The notes beneath the pieces were generated by a model. The model saw only the letters and a program-made list of their open reading frames with translations. It did not search any database and was not told the DNA's origin. From positions 2,934,001 through 2,998,000 of the forward strand of contig CANUEZ040000167.1 in the NCBI GenBank assembly GCA_948099385.1: a stretch of DNA of 64,000 nt, in the 5' to 3' direction. This DNA comes from Fasciola hepatica (lineage: Eukaryota > Platyhelminthes > Trematoda > Plagiorchiida > Fasciolidae). Shown piece by piece: positions 35,951 to 46,760 of this stretch. A program made the translations under genes and the position numbers. How positions within the stretch are numbered: position 1 is the first letter of the stretch; every line of letters begins with the position of its first letter.

Positions 35951-38762
35951 TGGCTGTAGCGTGTGACATGACCGCAGCTAGTCAGGACGCTTATTCCAGA
36001 GGCTATGATAGATAACCGAGGGATATCTGGATCTGATTGAAAGCCTGCATGGGGGGGGGGGTTGTAATGGTGAGTTGTCTGTGATGGAGAAAGCAGGGGA
36101 TCTCACTGGAGTAACAGAGTGGGTCATCAGATGGGTGGACTTTAGAGTGCAGAAGGTTGAACAGAAATTAAAGATTGAGCTTGGTACGACGTAACCATAG
36201 AGGTTTCAGCCGGAGAACTTCGCATCTACCTTTGTAGTTGAGATTGGAAGAGGGGACAAGTAATTTTCCGGTGAAGGAGAGAGGCACTTTCTCTATATTG
36301 ACCCGGTCGGTCTTCCGCATCGGGGTAATGATCAGAGAGCAGTATTCCAAAGGCGACCCAGCGTGTGTCTTGAATATCAGGAGCTTGCTCTCCTGAGTGC
36401 CGTATGTTCCGAGGAAAGTGCAATCATCCTGCTTGCCTTGCCAATTTAGTCAACGTCTGTTCATGGAAGTTGAAGGAACATGGATAATAATAATAATAAT
36501 AATGATAATAATGGTATATTTCTCGACCATGGTCGAGACGCACGCGCAAGCGCATGATCATAGTGCGGGCCCAGGCCTGTTACCATGTGAGTAGAAGGAA
36601 TCGGCAGACCATTTACTGTGAGGGAGCCAGGTGGAACGTGGCATTTTTAAGACAGAAGAGAGCCCTTAGCTGCGGAAAACCTCACCAGAAACTGAGTACA
36701 CCATTCGTCGAGAGACTCCAAGTCTGACAGGTTATCACTGACAGCTGAGTGCGGGGCATCCGCCTCAAATGCATAGACCAGCTTTATGTCGTCAGTTTAG
36801 AGGAATGTCATGCCATGATGCAATACTTGGAAAACGTCACTTATGTACACGAGAAATAAGAGAGGGCCTAGAAAGCTACCCAGCACGACCCCGCGATTAA
36901 TTTGTTTGGGCTGAGAGGATGTTCCATTGACGATGACGGTTTGAGAACTTTCAGAGAGGCTAGGTGATAGCCAAGACAGAAGGGGGTCGGCGACTCCGTA
37001 GGATCTAATTTTTGGAGGTGAACGAGCGCGAGATACACGGTCAAAAACTTTAGTCGTATTGAGAAAGATGACGATGTTTGACTTGCTGCTTTCTGCTTTG
37101 GAAATGGTTGAATTGAGGAAGTCCATCTTCCACGTAAGGCACGAACGGGACTTTAGGAACCCAGGCTGGGCTGGGTTGATAAGACTTCGAGAAGTCAGAA
37201 AGTTTGCTAGCTGGTCCTTAACAATCCTCTCCATGAGCATGAAAACAATCGAAGTGTGGTTTATGGGGCGATAGCTCCCCGGATCATGCAAAGGACCATA
37301 TCCTTGTTGTGGAATTATACAGAACGCTTTCCACTGAACCGGGTGAATTCCGAACAACATAGATAGTGCAAAGAGGTTCAGCAACAGGATTGCTAGGTCA
37401 GGTCCCCGAAACCGAAGTATTGCAGACGGAAGGTCATCGAGCTCCGGATGTTAGGAGGGTTTTGTGTTGGCTAGGAATTCCCTGATTTTGACTGCGGTAA
37501 ATGTTACCGTTGGTATCGCGTCCTGCGTGATCACAGGACAGCAGAGCAGCGGACGGTTAGTGTCTGTAGTAAGGAGTGAGGCGAAACGGCAGTTGAAATC
37601 CTCGGCCATATCTTCTGGAGAATGAAGGTGGGTGTCATTTTGGTTAAGGAATAAGACATTGTTTTCGGTGCTGCGCGAGTTGCGAGATTTTGGCAGTCTT
37701 GAAAGAGGTCTCTTATTATGAGGCTGTTGTATTGCAGTCTTTTCTTGCTTTTTGGGTTTATTCTCGGTTGCTGCATAGAGATCACGACTGAGTTGGCTTA
37801 TTCTGAGTGTCAGAGAGAAATCGCTATTCCTGAGGAATGAGTTCCGGAGCTTACAAATCTTCCGTCGATGTCTGCCAATTTTGGTAGTCTTGGCTCTGAT
37901 ATGCCTAACGGTTGAGGCACGAAGGTTTACAGAGGGAAACAACTTGACATAGAACACATCAGCTGCTCTTTGCGGATCGTAGGTGCGGGAGGCAGGTGAC
38001 CTGTCCCGGTAAGTCAGTCTTTAGGTGCTTTGGTTTAAGATTTCAAGATCTTCAGGTAGGCGTGATTCTTGCGTAACGGTGAAATGACGTGACCGCTCTG
38101 CGGTTACTACCGGGAAGGTTTTGCGTGATGAAGTCGTCCATGCCAGGGAGGCTAAGAGTGAAACCTAAGTCAAGGATATTGTTGTGCCTTGTTGGAGTTG
38201 AGAAATGCTGTGTCTATCATGTAGTGTAAGGGAATCGGATAAATGAGAGGGGGCAGACATTGTATTTCAACAAACACCCGGAGTCGTCGTCCCCTGCCTT
38301 TGTTTTTGGACCTCGTTATAGAGTAGAAATGCACTCGAAAGCTCTAATGGTATGTGGAAAATTGGAGTAGGTAGAAGTAGGTGCTCGGTAGACGCACCCA
38401 GTATGCAAAACATTTCCAAGAATTTGGATGGAGAGTCAAAGAGAGTCACGAATACAGCCGAGCACTGGGTGGTGAAGGAGGGTGGTAGCAAAATTATGTT
38501 TAATGCATGCACGAAAACCACCGTCTCGGCAGTTCACTTCGCTCACTCGAAAGGAGTCATAGCCTACCACGGAGACAATGTCAGTTGAGATGTGATCGGC
38601 TAACCATGTTTCTGTCACCAAAACAATGTCAATGCTGGGAGCAAGTACATGTTTCCTCAAAGGATTAACTTTGCTCAACAGCGAATGGGAATTCAGCAGT
38701 AGAAGAGAAACTCTGCCTGTATTTTGGAGGTCACGGGGAGCTAGGGCTTTACGTAAGGGCAA
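35950..38762 (-). pseudogene. LINE-D ORF2 endonuclease-reverse transcriptase (broken)
   Basis: The endonuclease starts near 38,762 with SLLLLNSHSLLSKVNPLRKH and VLVTETWL, which carries the catalytic Glu. After frameshifts GCVYRAPTSTYSNFPHTIRA follows near 38.38 kb. The RT region holds DPGSYRPINHTS, PGFLKSRSCLT, FLNTTKVFDRVSRARS and GVVLGSFLGPLLFLVYISDV. The first catalytic Asp of the 'YLDMTKAFD' box has become Asn. The FADD box is replaced by a stop followed by TDD (about 36,780). A nested insertion lies at 36,478-36,580. The C-terminal SLWNKRPD block is near 35,970. An 11-G run (plus strand) is at 36,051-36,061. Confidence 0.78.
36478..36580 (-). mobile_element. Roughly 100-bp LINE 3'-end insertion inside LINE-D RT
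   Basis: Plus strand: AAT units (36,484-36,512), GGTATATT, the perfect 18-bp palindrome TCTCGACCATGGTCGAGA (36,521-36,538), the GCGCAAGCGC hairpin (36,544-36,553) and CATGATCATAGTG. LINE-D RT reads LTVNGLPIPS on one side (near 36,600) and FHEQTLTKLARQ on the other (near 36,465), so the insert interrupts one protein. It is an extremely 5'-truncated copy of the LINE-A/B/C family, or a non-autonomous element that copies its 3' end. Confidence 0.8.
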
Positions 38763-39723
38763 CGGACGACCATCAGGGCCGATTAAGCTTCCGGCAGCCG
38801 GGTTGTCAACCGGGATGGTGTCAACAGTGGGATAAATAACTTGGCTGGGGAGATTAGTAGGTGGGTTACATGGTAGTGGTTTGCAGGGTACGGTGCGGTC
38901 GTCTTTGTGGGATGCCTAATTGAAGGATGTCAAAACTATGGAGACATCAGAAGGGTGACTGCAGCAGGATGCACGTTGGGTGAGACGCTCCGGAAGACCA
39001 ATGAAGAGCAGCGTTGGACGCGGCGGCTGGTGAGTAGAGCCGGATAAGTGATCAAGAGGTATAAAAGCGGTGTCAACGGAGCCTGCGAAAGGAGGCCATG
39101 GCAAAATCGGGGGAATGTTATTGGTGATGATAGTGGATCGGTAAGTGAGCTAAACGTTTTATTGGGAATATCGTCGGCGACCGCTAAACACCCATGAAGC
39201 CTAGTAGAAATTATTACTGGATGGCGAGGTGATTTGCTAATACGGGCTGATGGATCTGCAGGAGGGCATGGCGACCCTGGTTGGGACCTTAGGGGCAAGT
39301 CGCCTATAAATCAAGGGCGAATTATTGGGGATGCTAGGGAGTCAGTATGTGGACAGGGGCATAGGTGGATAGGCAACTATGGTTATGATAGCGGCCAAGT
39401 GAGGAGGGTGACCAATGGCAGGGTAAGTGGAATTGGGATGAGACGGGGACAACGTTATGTGTAGGGTTTCTTGGAGCAGCAGGTATCTCACGTGGCTCTA
39501 TGGAATGGGTGTGAGGGGGTGGAGTAGTTACGAGAGGGCTGCTGATGAAAAGGGCTTTGGTATGAGGGGTCAAATGGCATAGTTTAACGTAGCGTCAGAG
39601 TGGAATACTGCGATGTTGAGTGATGAGGGGGCAGAGGATGTTGGAGTTGAGGAGGGGTAGAAAGGGCCTTCCACGGGGTAAAAAGGGTAAAGAGCGGGCC
39701 ACTTGCTGTGGTACCGGTTGGCA
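38763..39723 (-). other. LINE-D ORF1/ORF2 junction, Pro/Ser-rich
   Basis: Minus-strand frames at 39,573-39,334 and 39,298-38,936 are rich in Pro and Ser and carry no domain motif. The equivalent stretch in LINE-A is the Pro-rich N-terminal part of ORF2 overlapping the end of ORF1. It is probably a decayed linker. Confidence 0.4.
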
Positions 39724-40664
39724 TCAATGCTGGTAACCCGTTCCGTATGATTCTGGTTTTGGGGGAACCAGCGATGGAGGCGGTAAACTTAGAAGAAAGT
39801 TTGTGATGTTGTTCTGCCTCCGTAGGCTCAATGGTGGCGGAGTTTGAGTCGATGTATATGGTATGTTGCAGTTGGGCACACCGATCTCTGGGTGACCAGA
39901 GAGATGCTCTGATGGGCTAGCGTCAGGGTGAGTGGTGCGATTTCGTAGGTATGGCTTTGGTGGAGGAGTCGGATGGGTAATAGACCAGTTAGCTGGAGCG
40001 CGAGAGGTCATAGATCGACTGTCGATTGCAGATGAAGGCGTAACGATGTTAGCACGGGGAGGGTCTTGGCCATTAAGAGCAACAGGTGACGGGGGTGACT
40101 TTGTGACCGAAGGACTAGGGGCAACGTTGCAGCTGACTGGTCGAAGCGGGGTGGCGCGTTGGAATCTGGCGACATGTCGACTCGCTTGGTCGACAGAACT
40201 GGGCGTGAGTGGCTGCTGGTCGGGAGGGGGGGCTGTTGCTCGCCTGTGGGTATGCACTGGTTGAGAATGGGGTGCAACGTGGGACCGTCCAGGTGGACAT
40301 TGTGGCGTTGAAGGAGGACGGGACAAATCTGGGTCTAAATTTCGCGCTGGTGCACTGGTCAGGAGGAGTAGTGACGAGTTATTTATGGTGTGAAATTTTT
40401 CAGGTGGATTAGGTGGTACTGGATCAGAGGGTGCTGGGAGTGCTTGGTTGCTTGCAATTGATCTGGAGACCTCCGTTTGCAGAGGGATTTTGTCGGGAGT
40501 AATTTTTCGGTCTTCAAATGAAGTGGACTTTGCGATGGACCCTTTTTCAAACGAGTTCCACGGCAGCGCTCTCTTCTAGGAATTAAAACAGTACCGGACA
40601 CATGTTTCGATGTGGCCTTTTTCTGAGTCTTTTTCAGTAGCGCTGGCGGTGTGACACACCACAC
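39724..40664 (-). pseudogene. LINE-D ORF1-like Pro-rich region
   Basis: Two minus-strand frames (40,664-40,383 and 40,326-39,724) lie upstream of the LINE-D endonuclease where ORF1 is expected. The first has CRGTRLKKGPSQS, which can be aligned with CYCTRLRKKSQRT of LINE-A ORF1. The second is rich in Pro, Ser and Thr (RPPSTPQCPPGRSHVAPHSQ onward), like the C-terminal half of LINE-A ORF1. Sequence identity is low, so position and composition carry most of the weight. Confidence 0.5.
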
Positions 40665-40700
40665 GCCATGAGCAAGGACTGTTTGACCGAGATGTGGAGC

Positions 40701-43700
40701 AAAAGATCCGGAACAATTAAGGTTGCGGCACGTTTGGGATTCTTATTCCCCTATGGACTTCGGACGCGCCTGAGTCCGGGAAGTAGCTAGCTGGTAGGAG
40801 ACTTCCAGTGTTCGGGTGTTTTGAGGGGTTGGCGACATGCACATGTGGCAACAGCATGGTCAGCGCACCATCCGTAAGTAGCAACTGTCTCTCTAAGGAC
40901 AGTACGTTTTGCCGAAGCGCATACTATTTGTTGCTGGCTCCACTGCATATATCGAGCTGTGGTACTGAAAGAAGTACCGAAGAGGTGGGAAGCCGGGGAT
41001 GTTCAGTGCGCCTAGGTTGAACCCATTTGGCCACTTGGTGAGTGAGGCAATCGGTAGACAATTTAGGCATGACATTTCGAAGAATTCTGATGGAATCAGA
41101 TTTGTAAGCTTTGCGCTAACCCCAGATTTTGTTGTTCAGAAAAAACCTGATTTGAGTTAATTGCTGAGGATGACTTGAGTAGCTGCTTGTAATTTACCAC
41201 CCTAGATAACTTAGTGGAAACTGTGCCAATAACAGCACGCTTGGCGGCATGGTTTATCGCAAGTGCATCAGATCATGATCCAATCTGTCCTTGGGGGACG
41301 TTTCAATAGCCTACGGGACGTTGAGGGCCAGGAAGCATTGTTCATGGGGTGACCGAACCCCCTCTCGGGCCGACGGGACCCTTCTCCACTTGACTGTGTC
41401 ACCGTGAGCCTTAGTTGGTATGCTTGGTAGCTCGGTAGTTCGGTGGCCGGGGCCTAACGCGAAATATTGACAGCCGCCGCAGGTGGGGACCACCTTACAA
41501 GCCCTTCTTTCTTTTGTTCGTTTGAAGATTAGCTCAAGAAGCCTGGGCAGCTACCGAGGCACCGGGCTATGAGGGGTATTCGATGGTGCGCATGTATCCG
41601 CCAATGGTCCTCGAGAGCACTCCAGTCGGCTGGGACCGCGATGGGGTGGAGCTTGGTCACAACAAAAAAGGGCAAGCGATTTGACTAAACGTGGTTTCAC
41701 TGTGTTTTAGCCAGTCGTATTTACCTACGAAAGGTAAGCGCAATGATTGTGGATCAACACATTATATCTGTCACAAAGCAGGGCTTTAGCTTAGTTCGCA
41801 CTGTTTTCTCACAGACTACACATCCACATGCTGCGGCAGAGGCCGTTGCAGTCATTGTGCTGTGATGACCCGCAGAGAGAGAAGTAGTAATCCACAGACC
41901 ACTGACGTTCTCGGAGCTCAACGATGCGCCTCCCTGGCCTGGTGCAGTCCTCCTAAAAAATTCTCTCACGACTTCCCCATCTTAGTGCTCCACAAGCCCA
42001 CGAACAAGCTTCGTTGTATCTTAAACCTAATTGAAATGGATCCATGAAACAAAAAAGGCCAAATAAATGAAGACTGATAAATCGTTTGTGTCCCAGCTTG
42101 TGAGCTTTCTTTATTATTCAATCAAAAAAAGAGAAATTCGTACACAAATCACACTTGACAATGCCCCGTCTCAAGTGAGCCGTAAAGAAAAGTCTTCAAG
42201 GATGGCCGAAGGAACCGTTCCAGCCAAACCGCGAACAGACGGTGAATAAGGAGGCTGTCGTACTCGTGCTTAGCGGAGTGAAGCCGAAAGTTGTGACGGC
42301 CGACCTCGGCCAAGGTTTTACGTGAGTGGACAAATAAAGCAAAACAAAGAAACAGAGAGACTTGCAGACGCTGCTCACGATAGATATCGTCTGGACGACT
42401 TGTGTCCAAGAGAGGTCACTCACTGAGGCGTTTCAGCAGCCGTAACACCCCTTTCATATCAACATGCAGCACTCTTGGCTTTTGAACCAGAGGAGATGAA
42501 GAAGGGCTAGTGTAAGACATAGCTGCGACAGAATAATATCCTGACCAGTTATATGGTTGTTCATCATAATATGTGCAACAAATGCAACTGAACTTCATCT
42601 TTCACTTTAAATTAGGTTTTATCAATGGAGGACACATTTATCAAAACCAAACATTGGAAATTCAATTCTGCTGATTTGGCATCCCAAGAACTGAGCTCGT
42701 ATAGGGAAGAAAACGGCTGGTGTTCGAAGGGCCAGAATTCTTCGGGGTTCTACGGTTATCATTGGAGAGTACAACGAAAAACGTCTTGCCTATCTGGATA
42801 AGAAGCTGCCTCAACTAGAATTGGTCGTCACCTTTCCAAGGCTGTCCTCGTGCCTGCGCTGCCTTGACAACCTTATTTTTGGATCAAATCGTTACAGCAC
42901 CTGTAGACAACATTTACCCTTTATAGTGAAAGGTTGGACGAACTTACGTGTGAAGGTAAAATTTCTAACGGCTACCGAAATTGAAAGCATTTTTAGGGAA
43001 GTGATGGAACCGAGGCAAGCTACAAGCTTTGAAACAGGTTGAGTAGTCTGCATGAAGACATTGGCCTGAACAAGCAAAACCATCGCTGTTCACTAAACGC
43101 TATTATGATGAACGGATTGAGTTGTGTGAGGAGTCTGTCTAATAGCGGTGGTCTACCAGAAGCCGCAAAGCTCCCCATTACTTCGCCGGCCGAGCACGTT
43201 GCTACCAAACTGAATATTCGTCATTAGCATGCGGTTGAGGGACAAAATGGTCTTCACTCACGTCTTGCCGTTTATTCGTTCAAGGTTATGGGCTGTCCGA
43301 GTCAGGGCCCCAGGGTGCCGAGCTATAGATAGACGCCTGTGTTTTAGAGTTGAATCGTCGTGCCCTTGCTGCCACCTCTAGCTCATTCACGAAATAAAGG
43401 TAGAAGACTCAAAGGTTAGGCATCTGTCCAGGTAGGCATACTTGGCTTTCGGCCTGTTTAAACGCGGGAGAGGTGAGCAATAGCGTTGCCGGTGCAGCTC
43501 TACGTGTGTAAATAATAAAGCAATGCATTTGAAAGTGGCGCAACGTCTCAATATCAATGCTCATACGCTGGCAATAATGTTTCGCCGCTTGGAAAGGGCA
43601 AACGAAGATTTCCAGCAAAAGGGATAGTGACTAAAAGAGAACACATGCGAAGGTGCAAACAGTATTCCAGCAGACGTCACAAAATGGAATAACTGACATG

Positions 43701-44189
43701 ACCCGCCAAGTAAAGTAAAGCCATTTGCGCTGCTCCGGTGGCAACCATCGGGGCTGAGTGTGGGAAAGAATGACGCTGCCTGTGCGGAAGATATCACTAG
43801 CATGATAATAACAGTAACAGCGTATTTTGAGTAACCGCGAAGCACACGGCACAGCAGGACCAAAAGGCTCAGTTGAAAACGGAATCTGGGTTTCACTAGG
43901 ATTGTACGCGCGCGTGCACTCGATGTAGTTTAGCAAAAAGCATTTCAATTCATTTTCAAGGTAGAGCCCGCCGAGCTTACACCCAAGGTCAGGTGGTCAA
44001 GCCGGCCTAATCCAGGCGGAAATAATTAGGCAAAGTAAAGGTACACACTTATCTTATAAAAAAGACAGCTTTACCAGAGATCCAGACCGGATTGACTGAT
44101 ATTTGGTTACCTTAAAAAAAGAAAAAAGAAAAACTCTCAAGGGAGACGTGTGCAAGCATAAGCTCTTTGGAATTCATAAATCGCGTTAG
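40701..44189. other. Unassigned interval with one BEL-like fragment
   Basis: The left end may include the LINE-D 5' region. The only recognised item is the BEL-like RT fragment at 41.9-42.1 kb. No other motif, RNA gene or simple repeat was seen on either strand. Confidence 0.3.
41920..42090 (+). pseudogene. Possible BEL/Pao RT N-terminal fragment (repeat copy 2)
   Basis: The plus strand reads WCSPPKKFSHDFPILVLHKP then TNKLRCILNLIEMD. BEL/Pao RT begins 'WYLPHHxVxHxxKPGKxRxVFDxxA', which this resembles in spacing. The DNA from 41,997 to 42,090 is repeated at 21,850-21,943 in the same orientation. No further RT motif follows, so it is a short relic. Confidence 0.45.
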
Positions 44190-44875
44190 AGGTGAAAGTC
44201 AGACGGTGTTAGGGATCGACGTTGCCTGTAAAGGACTAGAAAAGACGGTTGTGATGTCCCGTGATGGTACATCGGTTGGGTTAGTTATAAACCAAAGGGA
44301 TAACACATGTATGGAGACCGCCAACGAGGTAGTAGAAGAAGTGGCCGGATGGAAACAGATAAAAGTTGAACAGATTGTTTACCTTCGGAACAGCGGAATA
44401 TAAAGCGTCAAGGTGAAAATGAGACCATGGTGATAAGTCCGTGTGTAGTGCGCAGCTACGACAGTAGCAGGGGGACAGCTTCCGAAAAAGACAATCAGTT
44501 AGGTAGCAGGTAAATATTTACATACAGAAGTTCCCTATCCCAATACTACACGTGGTGACAAGAGCGTTACAGGGATCGAAAGTGTCTGATACGATCTACT
44601 GGAATAGATCACCTGATAAGAAATACACAGATGGCTACATCCGCAAAAATCGGCCGCCGGGTGTGAGCGGATATTTTGATAAATCAAACGGACAAAACCC
44701 CGAGGAGAGACTGCCAAAGTGATGATGGAAGAAGTGGCCGGATAGAAACAGGCAAAGGTTGGGCAGATTGTCTCAGTTTAGATGGGTGGAATATAGTGCG
44801 TCGAAATGAAAATTGAACCTGAGTGATAAATCGTGGTTTGGTGCCTAGCTACGTTGGTAGCAGAGACAGAGTATT
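44190..44875. repeat. Two tandem copies of a repeat with 393-bp period
   Basis: Copy 0 (about 44,190-44,500) and copy 1 (about 44,505-44,875) align in the same direction. GTGGCCGGAT starts at 44,341 in copy 0 and at 44,734 in copy 1, giving a 393-bp period. Both continue with GAAACAG, AGATTGT, GGAATATA, a GTCAAGG or GTCGAAA step, TGAAAAT and AGCTACG. Copy 1 is nearly identical to 57,382-57,668 over 288 bp. No coding motif is present. They may be LTRs of the surrounding gypsy element or an independent repeat family. Confidence 0.65.
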
Positions 44876-46185
44876 AGGAGGTACACTTCCTTGAACTCTA
44901 CTGTCGCTTTCGTCGAGGAGGATAGAGAGGAAAACCGTGGAGTGCCGACCGCGTGTATTCTCACCGGACATGGTTACAGAGGCCACCGTGATATATTCAG
45001 ATAAATTGTGCTGGATATGGCACCAGCGGCTGCCTTTCGCGCGAAATGCTGTGTCAAACATGTGTAGATAGGGTGTGATTGGCTAACCACTTTAGATGCC
45101 CTGTTCTGGAAGACTGTCCGCTGAAAAGGCTTTGATTTTTGGGTCTGGCGAGGGACTGAGTACGTTGCACGTAACAAAGCCAGTGGACTAAGTAAGTGAA
45201 GCAGTTTCTTGTAACTTCGGAACCTTCGTGTATTAGGACAGCAGCTCCAAAGTCCTCGGATCCGGCGGTGTTGCGTGCGGACGACCTACGGTGACCTGAC
45301 GGGTAGGACAAATATACCAAGAAAAGTGCAGGGTTACTGCAAAATGAAAGAATTAACTTTGGGAGTGTGCTTAATTAGGTGACGGAAACCATCTTGTTTG
45401 CTGTAAAAAGGAGCGGACACAATCGGTCCCCAAAGGAGAAAGTGGAAAAACGAAAGAGGAGGAATAGATAGGGGAATGCGGCTGATGGAACTCGAAGCGA
45501 TTCAATTGGGAGAGCCGTTGTAGCTGGCCACCGAACCTGAAAAATCTTGAAGGTTCGAGGCTTGAGGTGGGACCCTCCGGTGCCTACGGCAGCGATGTCG
45601 GTGGAGCTTTCTCTCTCCTCACCCCGGTGAATGATCTGGTAAAGGTTGGGCTTGGTGAAGGAATTTTGTGGTCGGCTTCCCCGATAATTCATGTATCCTG
45701 CACATAAGTACCGAGAGGGGGGGACTCAGGGTTTGTGTCGTTAGAGAACTGGTACTTTAAAAAGGTGCTAGGTCCTTCTAGAACTATAGGCTTTTAGTGC
45801 CGATGCCCGGAGGTGATGGGCGGGCTGAACATCAACAAAGTTGTGCAGTGACTTGAACAAAACGGTTAATGGTATCATTGCAAAAACAAACCCTGAATTG
45901 GGAGCCGCAGCAGTGGGTGACAATTTTTTCTCTTTGGTATTTTGTAGCCATCAGGGTCCAATATAGCGCATCCGCGGAACGACCGGGCTCCTCGGTCATC
46001 CATCTACTGCTGGAAGTCCATGGAGGTGAACCTGTTTTGAGGGTTGCGCCAGGAAGGTAGGGCATTCGGGTCATCTGATTTCGTACGTTCAGCGTATGGG
46101 ACGCCGGGGATGTGGGTGTTGGTCCTGATAAATTCTATCGGGTGGATTAGGGCGAAGTGGATCAGGCTAGAAAGGCTGGTTGGGG
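44876..46185. other. Unassigned interval, probable 3' part of the gypsy element
   Basis: It lies between the end of the gypsy integrase (minus strand) and the repeat at 44.5 kb. No gene or motif was recognised. If the 44.5-kb repeat is the element's 3' LTR, this 1.3 kb would be its 3' untranslated part or a further insertion. Confidence 0.3.
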
Positions 46186-46189
46186 CCGG

Positions 46190-46645
46190 CCTATTTTAAC
46201 ATTATCCCCTCCGTCTTTGTGGCCAAAGATGAACTTTTTCTGTAGAACGAGTAGGGCCCTGTGCAGGGCTGGAGTGGACAGGATGTGGATGATGGCTCTC
46301 CTCTGAACTAAGGAAAAAGTGCGTAGTCTATGGAGTGCGGGAGTACGTGAACAGTTTTGTTTGGTTCATGAGCCACGGGAGGGTGCAACCCACGTATCCT
46401 GTGGGTTGACCTGGCCGCGTAACCGGCTTAGTCGAAAGTGGCGATAAACTTCAGGACTATCATGTACCCGTGAAGCCGGAGAGCATGGCGAAATGTGAGC
46501 TTGGCGAATGCTGCTTCAGAATCGGCCTTACTAGCCTTGCTGGAACCTAGGGGCACTAACGGTAGGGTTCCCGCCAGCCTGGATTTTGTAAGCTGCTAAA
46601 ACTGCCTTCAGTGAGCGATCAGAAAGTTCTACCATTTCTTTTGCT
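46190..46645 (-). pseudogene. Gypsy integrase, C-terminal portion
   Basis: The frame carries RTTTYHPSAKEMVELSDRSL then KAVLAAYK. This corresponds to 'RTTAYHPxANGMVERFHRxLKAxL', the integrase core segment that bears the third catalytic residue (Glu of 'MVER'). Glu is kept but the following Arg is Leu. Further on, CTGPYSFYRKSS resembles 'PYTGPYRVLxR' near the end of such polyproteins. It directly follows the LINE-C tail, and the missing first part of the core is on the far side of LINE-C. Confidence 0.75.
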
Positions 46646-46664
46646 GAAGGGTGGTAGGTTGTGG

Positions 46665-46760
46665 TACGATTGATAATGATAGTGATTATGGTATATTTCT
46701 CGGCCATGGTCAAGACGCACGCGCTAGCGCATGATCATGGTGTGACACGTTACTCGGTAA
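46665..46760 (-). repeat. LINE 3'-terminal palindrome and tail, LINE-C copy
   Basis: Plus strand: GATTGATAATGATAGTGATT (decayed TAA tail), ATGGTATATT, TCTCGGCCATGGTCAAGA (two changes from the perfect palindrome, 46,698-46,715), GCGCTAGCGC and CATGATCATGGTG. It marks the 3' end of LINE-C. Confidence 0.8.

Larger units (their letters stand above)
32547..40700 (-). mobile_element. LINE-D: long but decayed relative of LINE-A
   Basis: Minus-strand element with a Pro-rich ORF1 region (about 40.66-39.72 kb), a Pro-rich linker, endonuclease (38,762-38,436 and beyond), RT (37,957-36,585 and 36,478-35,960), a 3' UTR of about 3.3 kb and the decayed terminal palindrome at 32,555-32,580. The order and UTR length match LINE-A and LINE-B. 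Its tail lies just upstream of LINE-G ORF1, so LINE-D probably inserted into the 5' part of LINE-G. A small nested insertion splits RT at 36.5 kb. The 5' end is undefined. Confidence 0.72.

Noticed and set aside
44167..44403. 78-codon plus-strand frame over the tandem repeat
   Set aside because: The frame is not kept in the other two copies of the repeat, so it is not coding.
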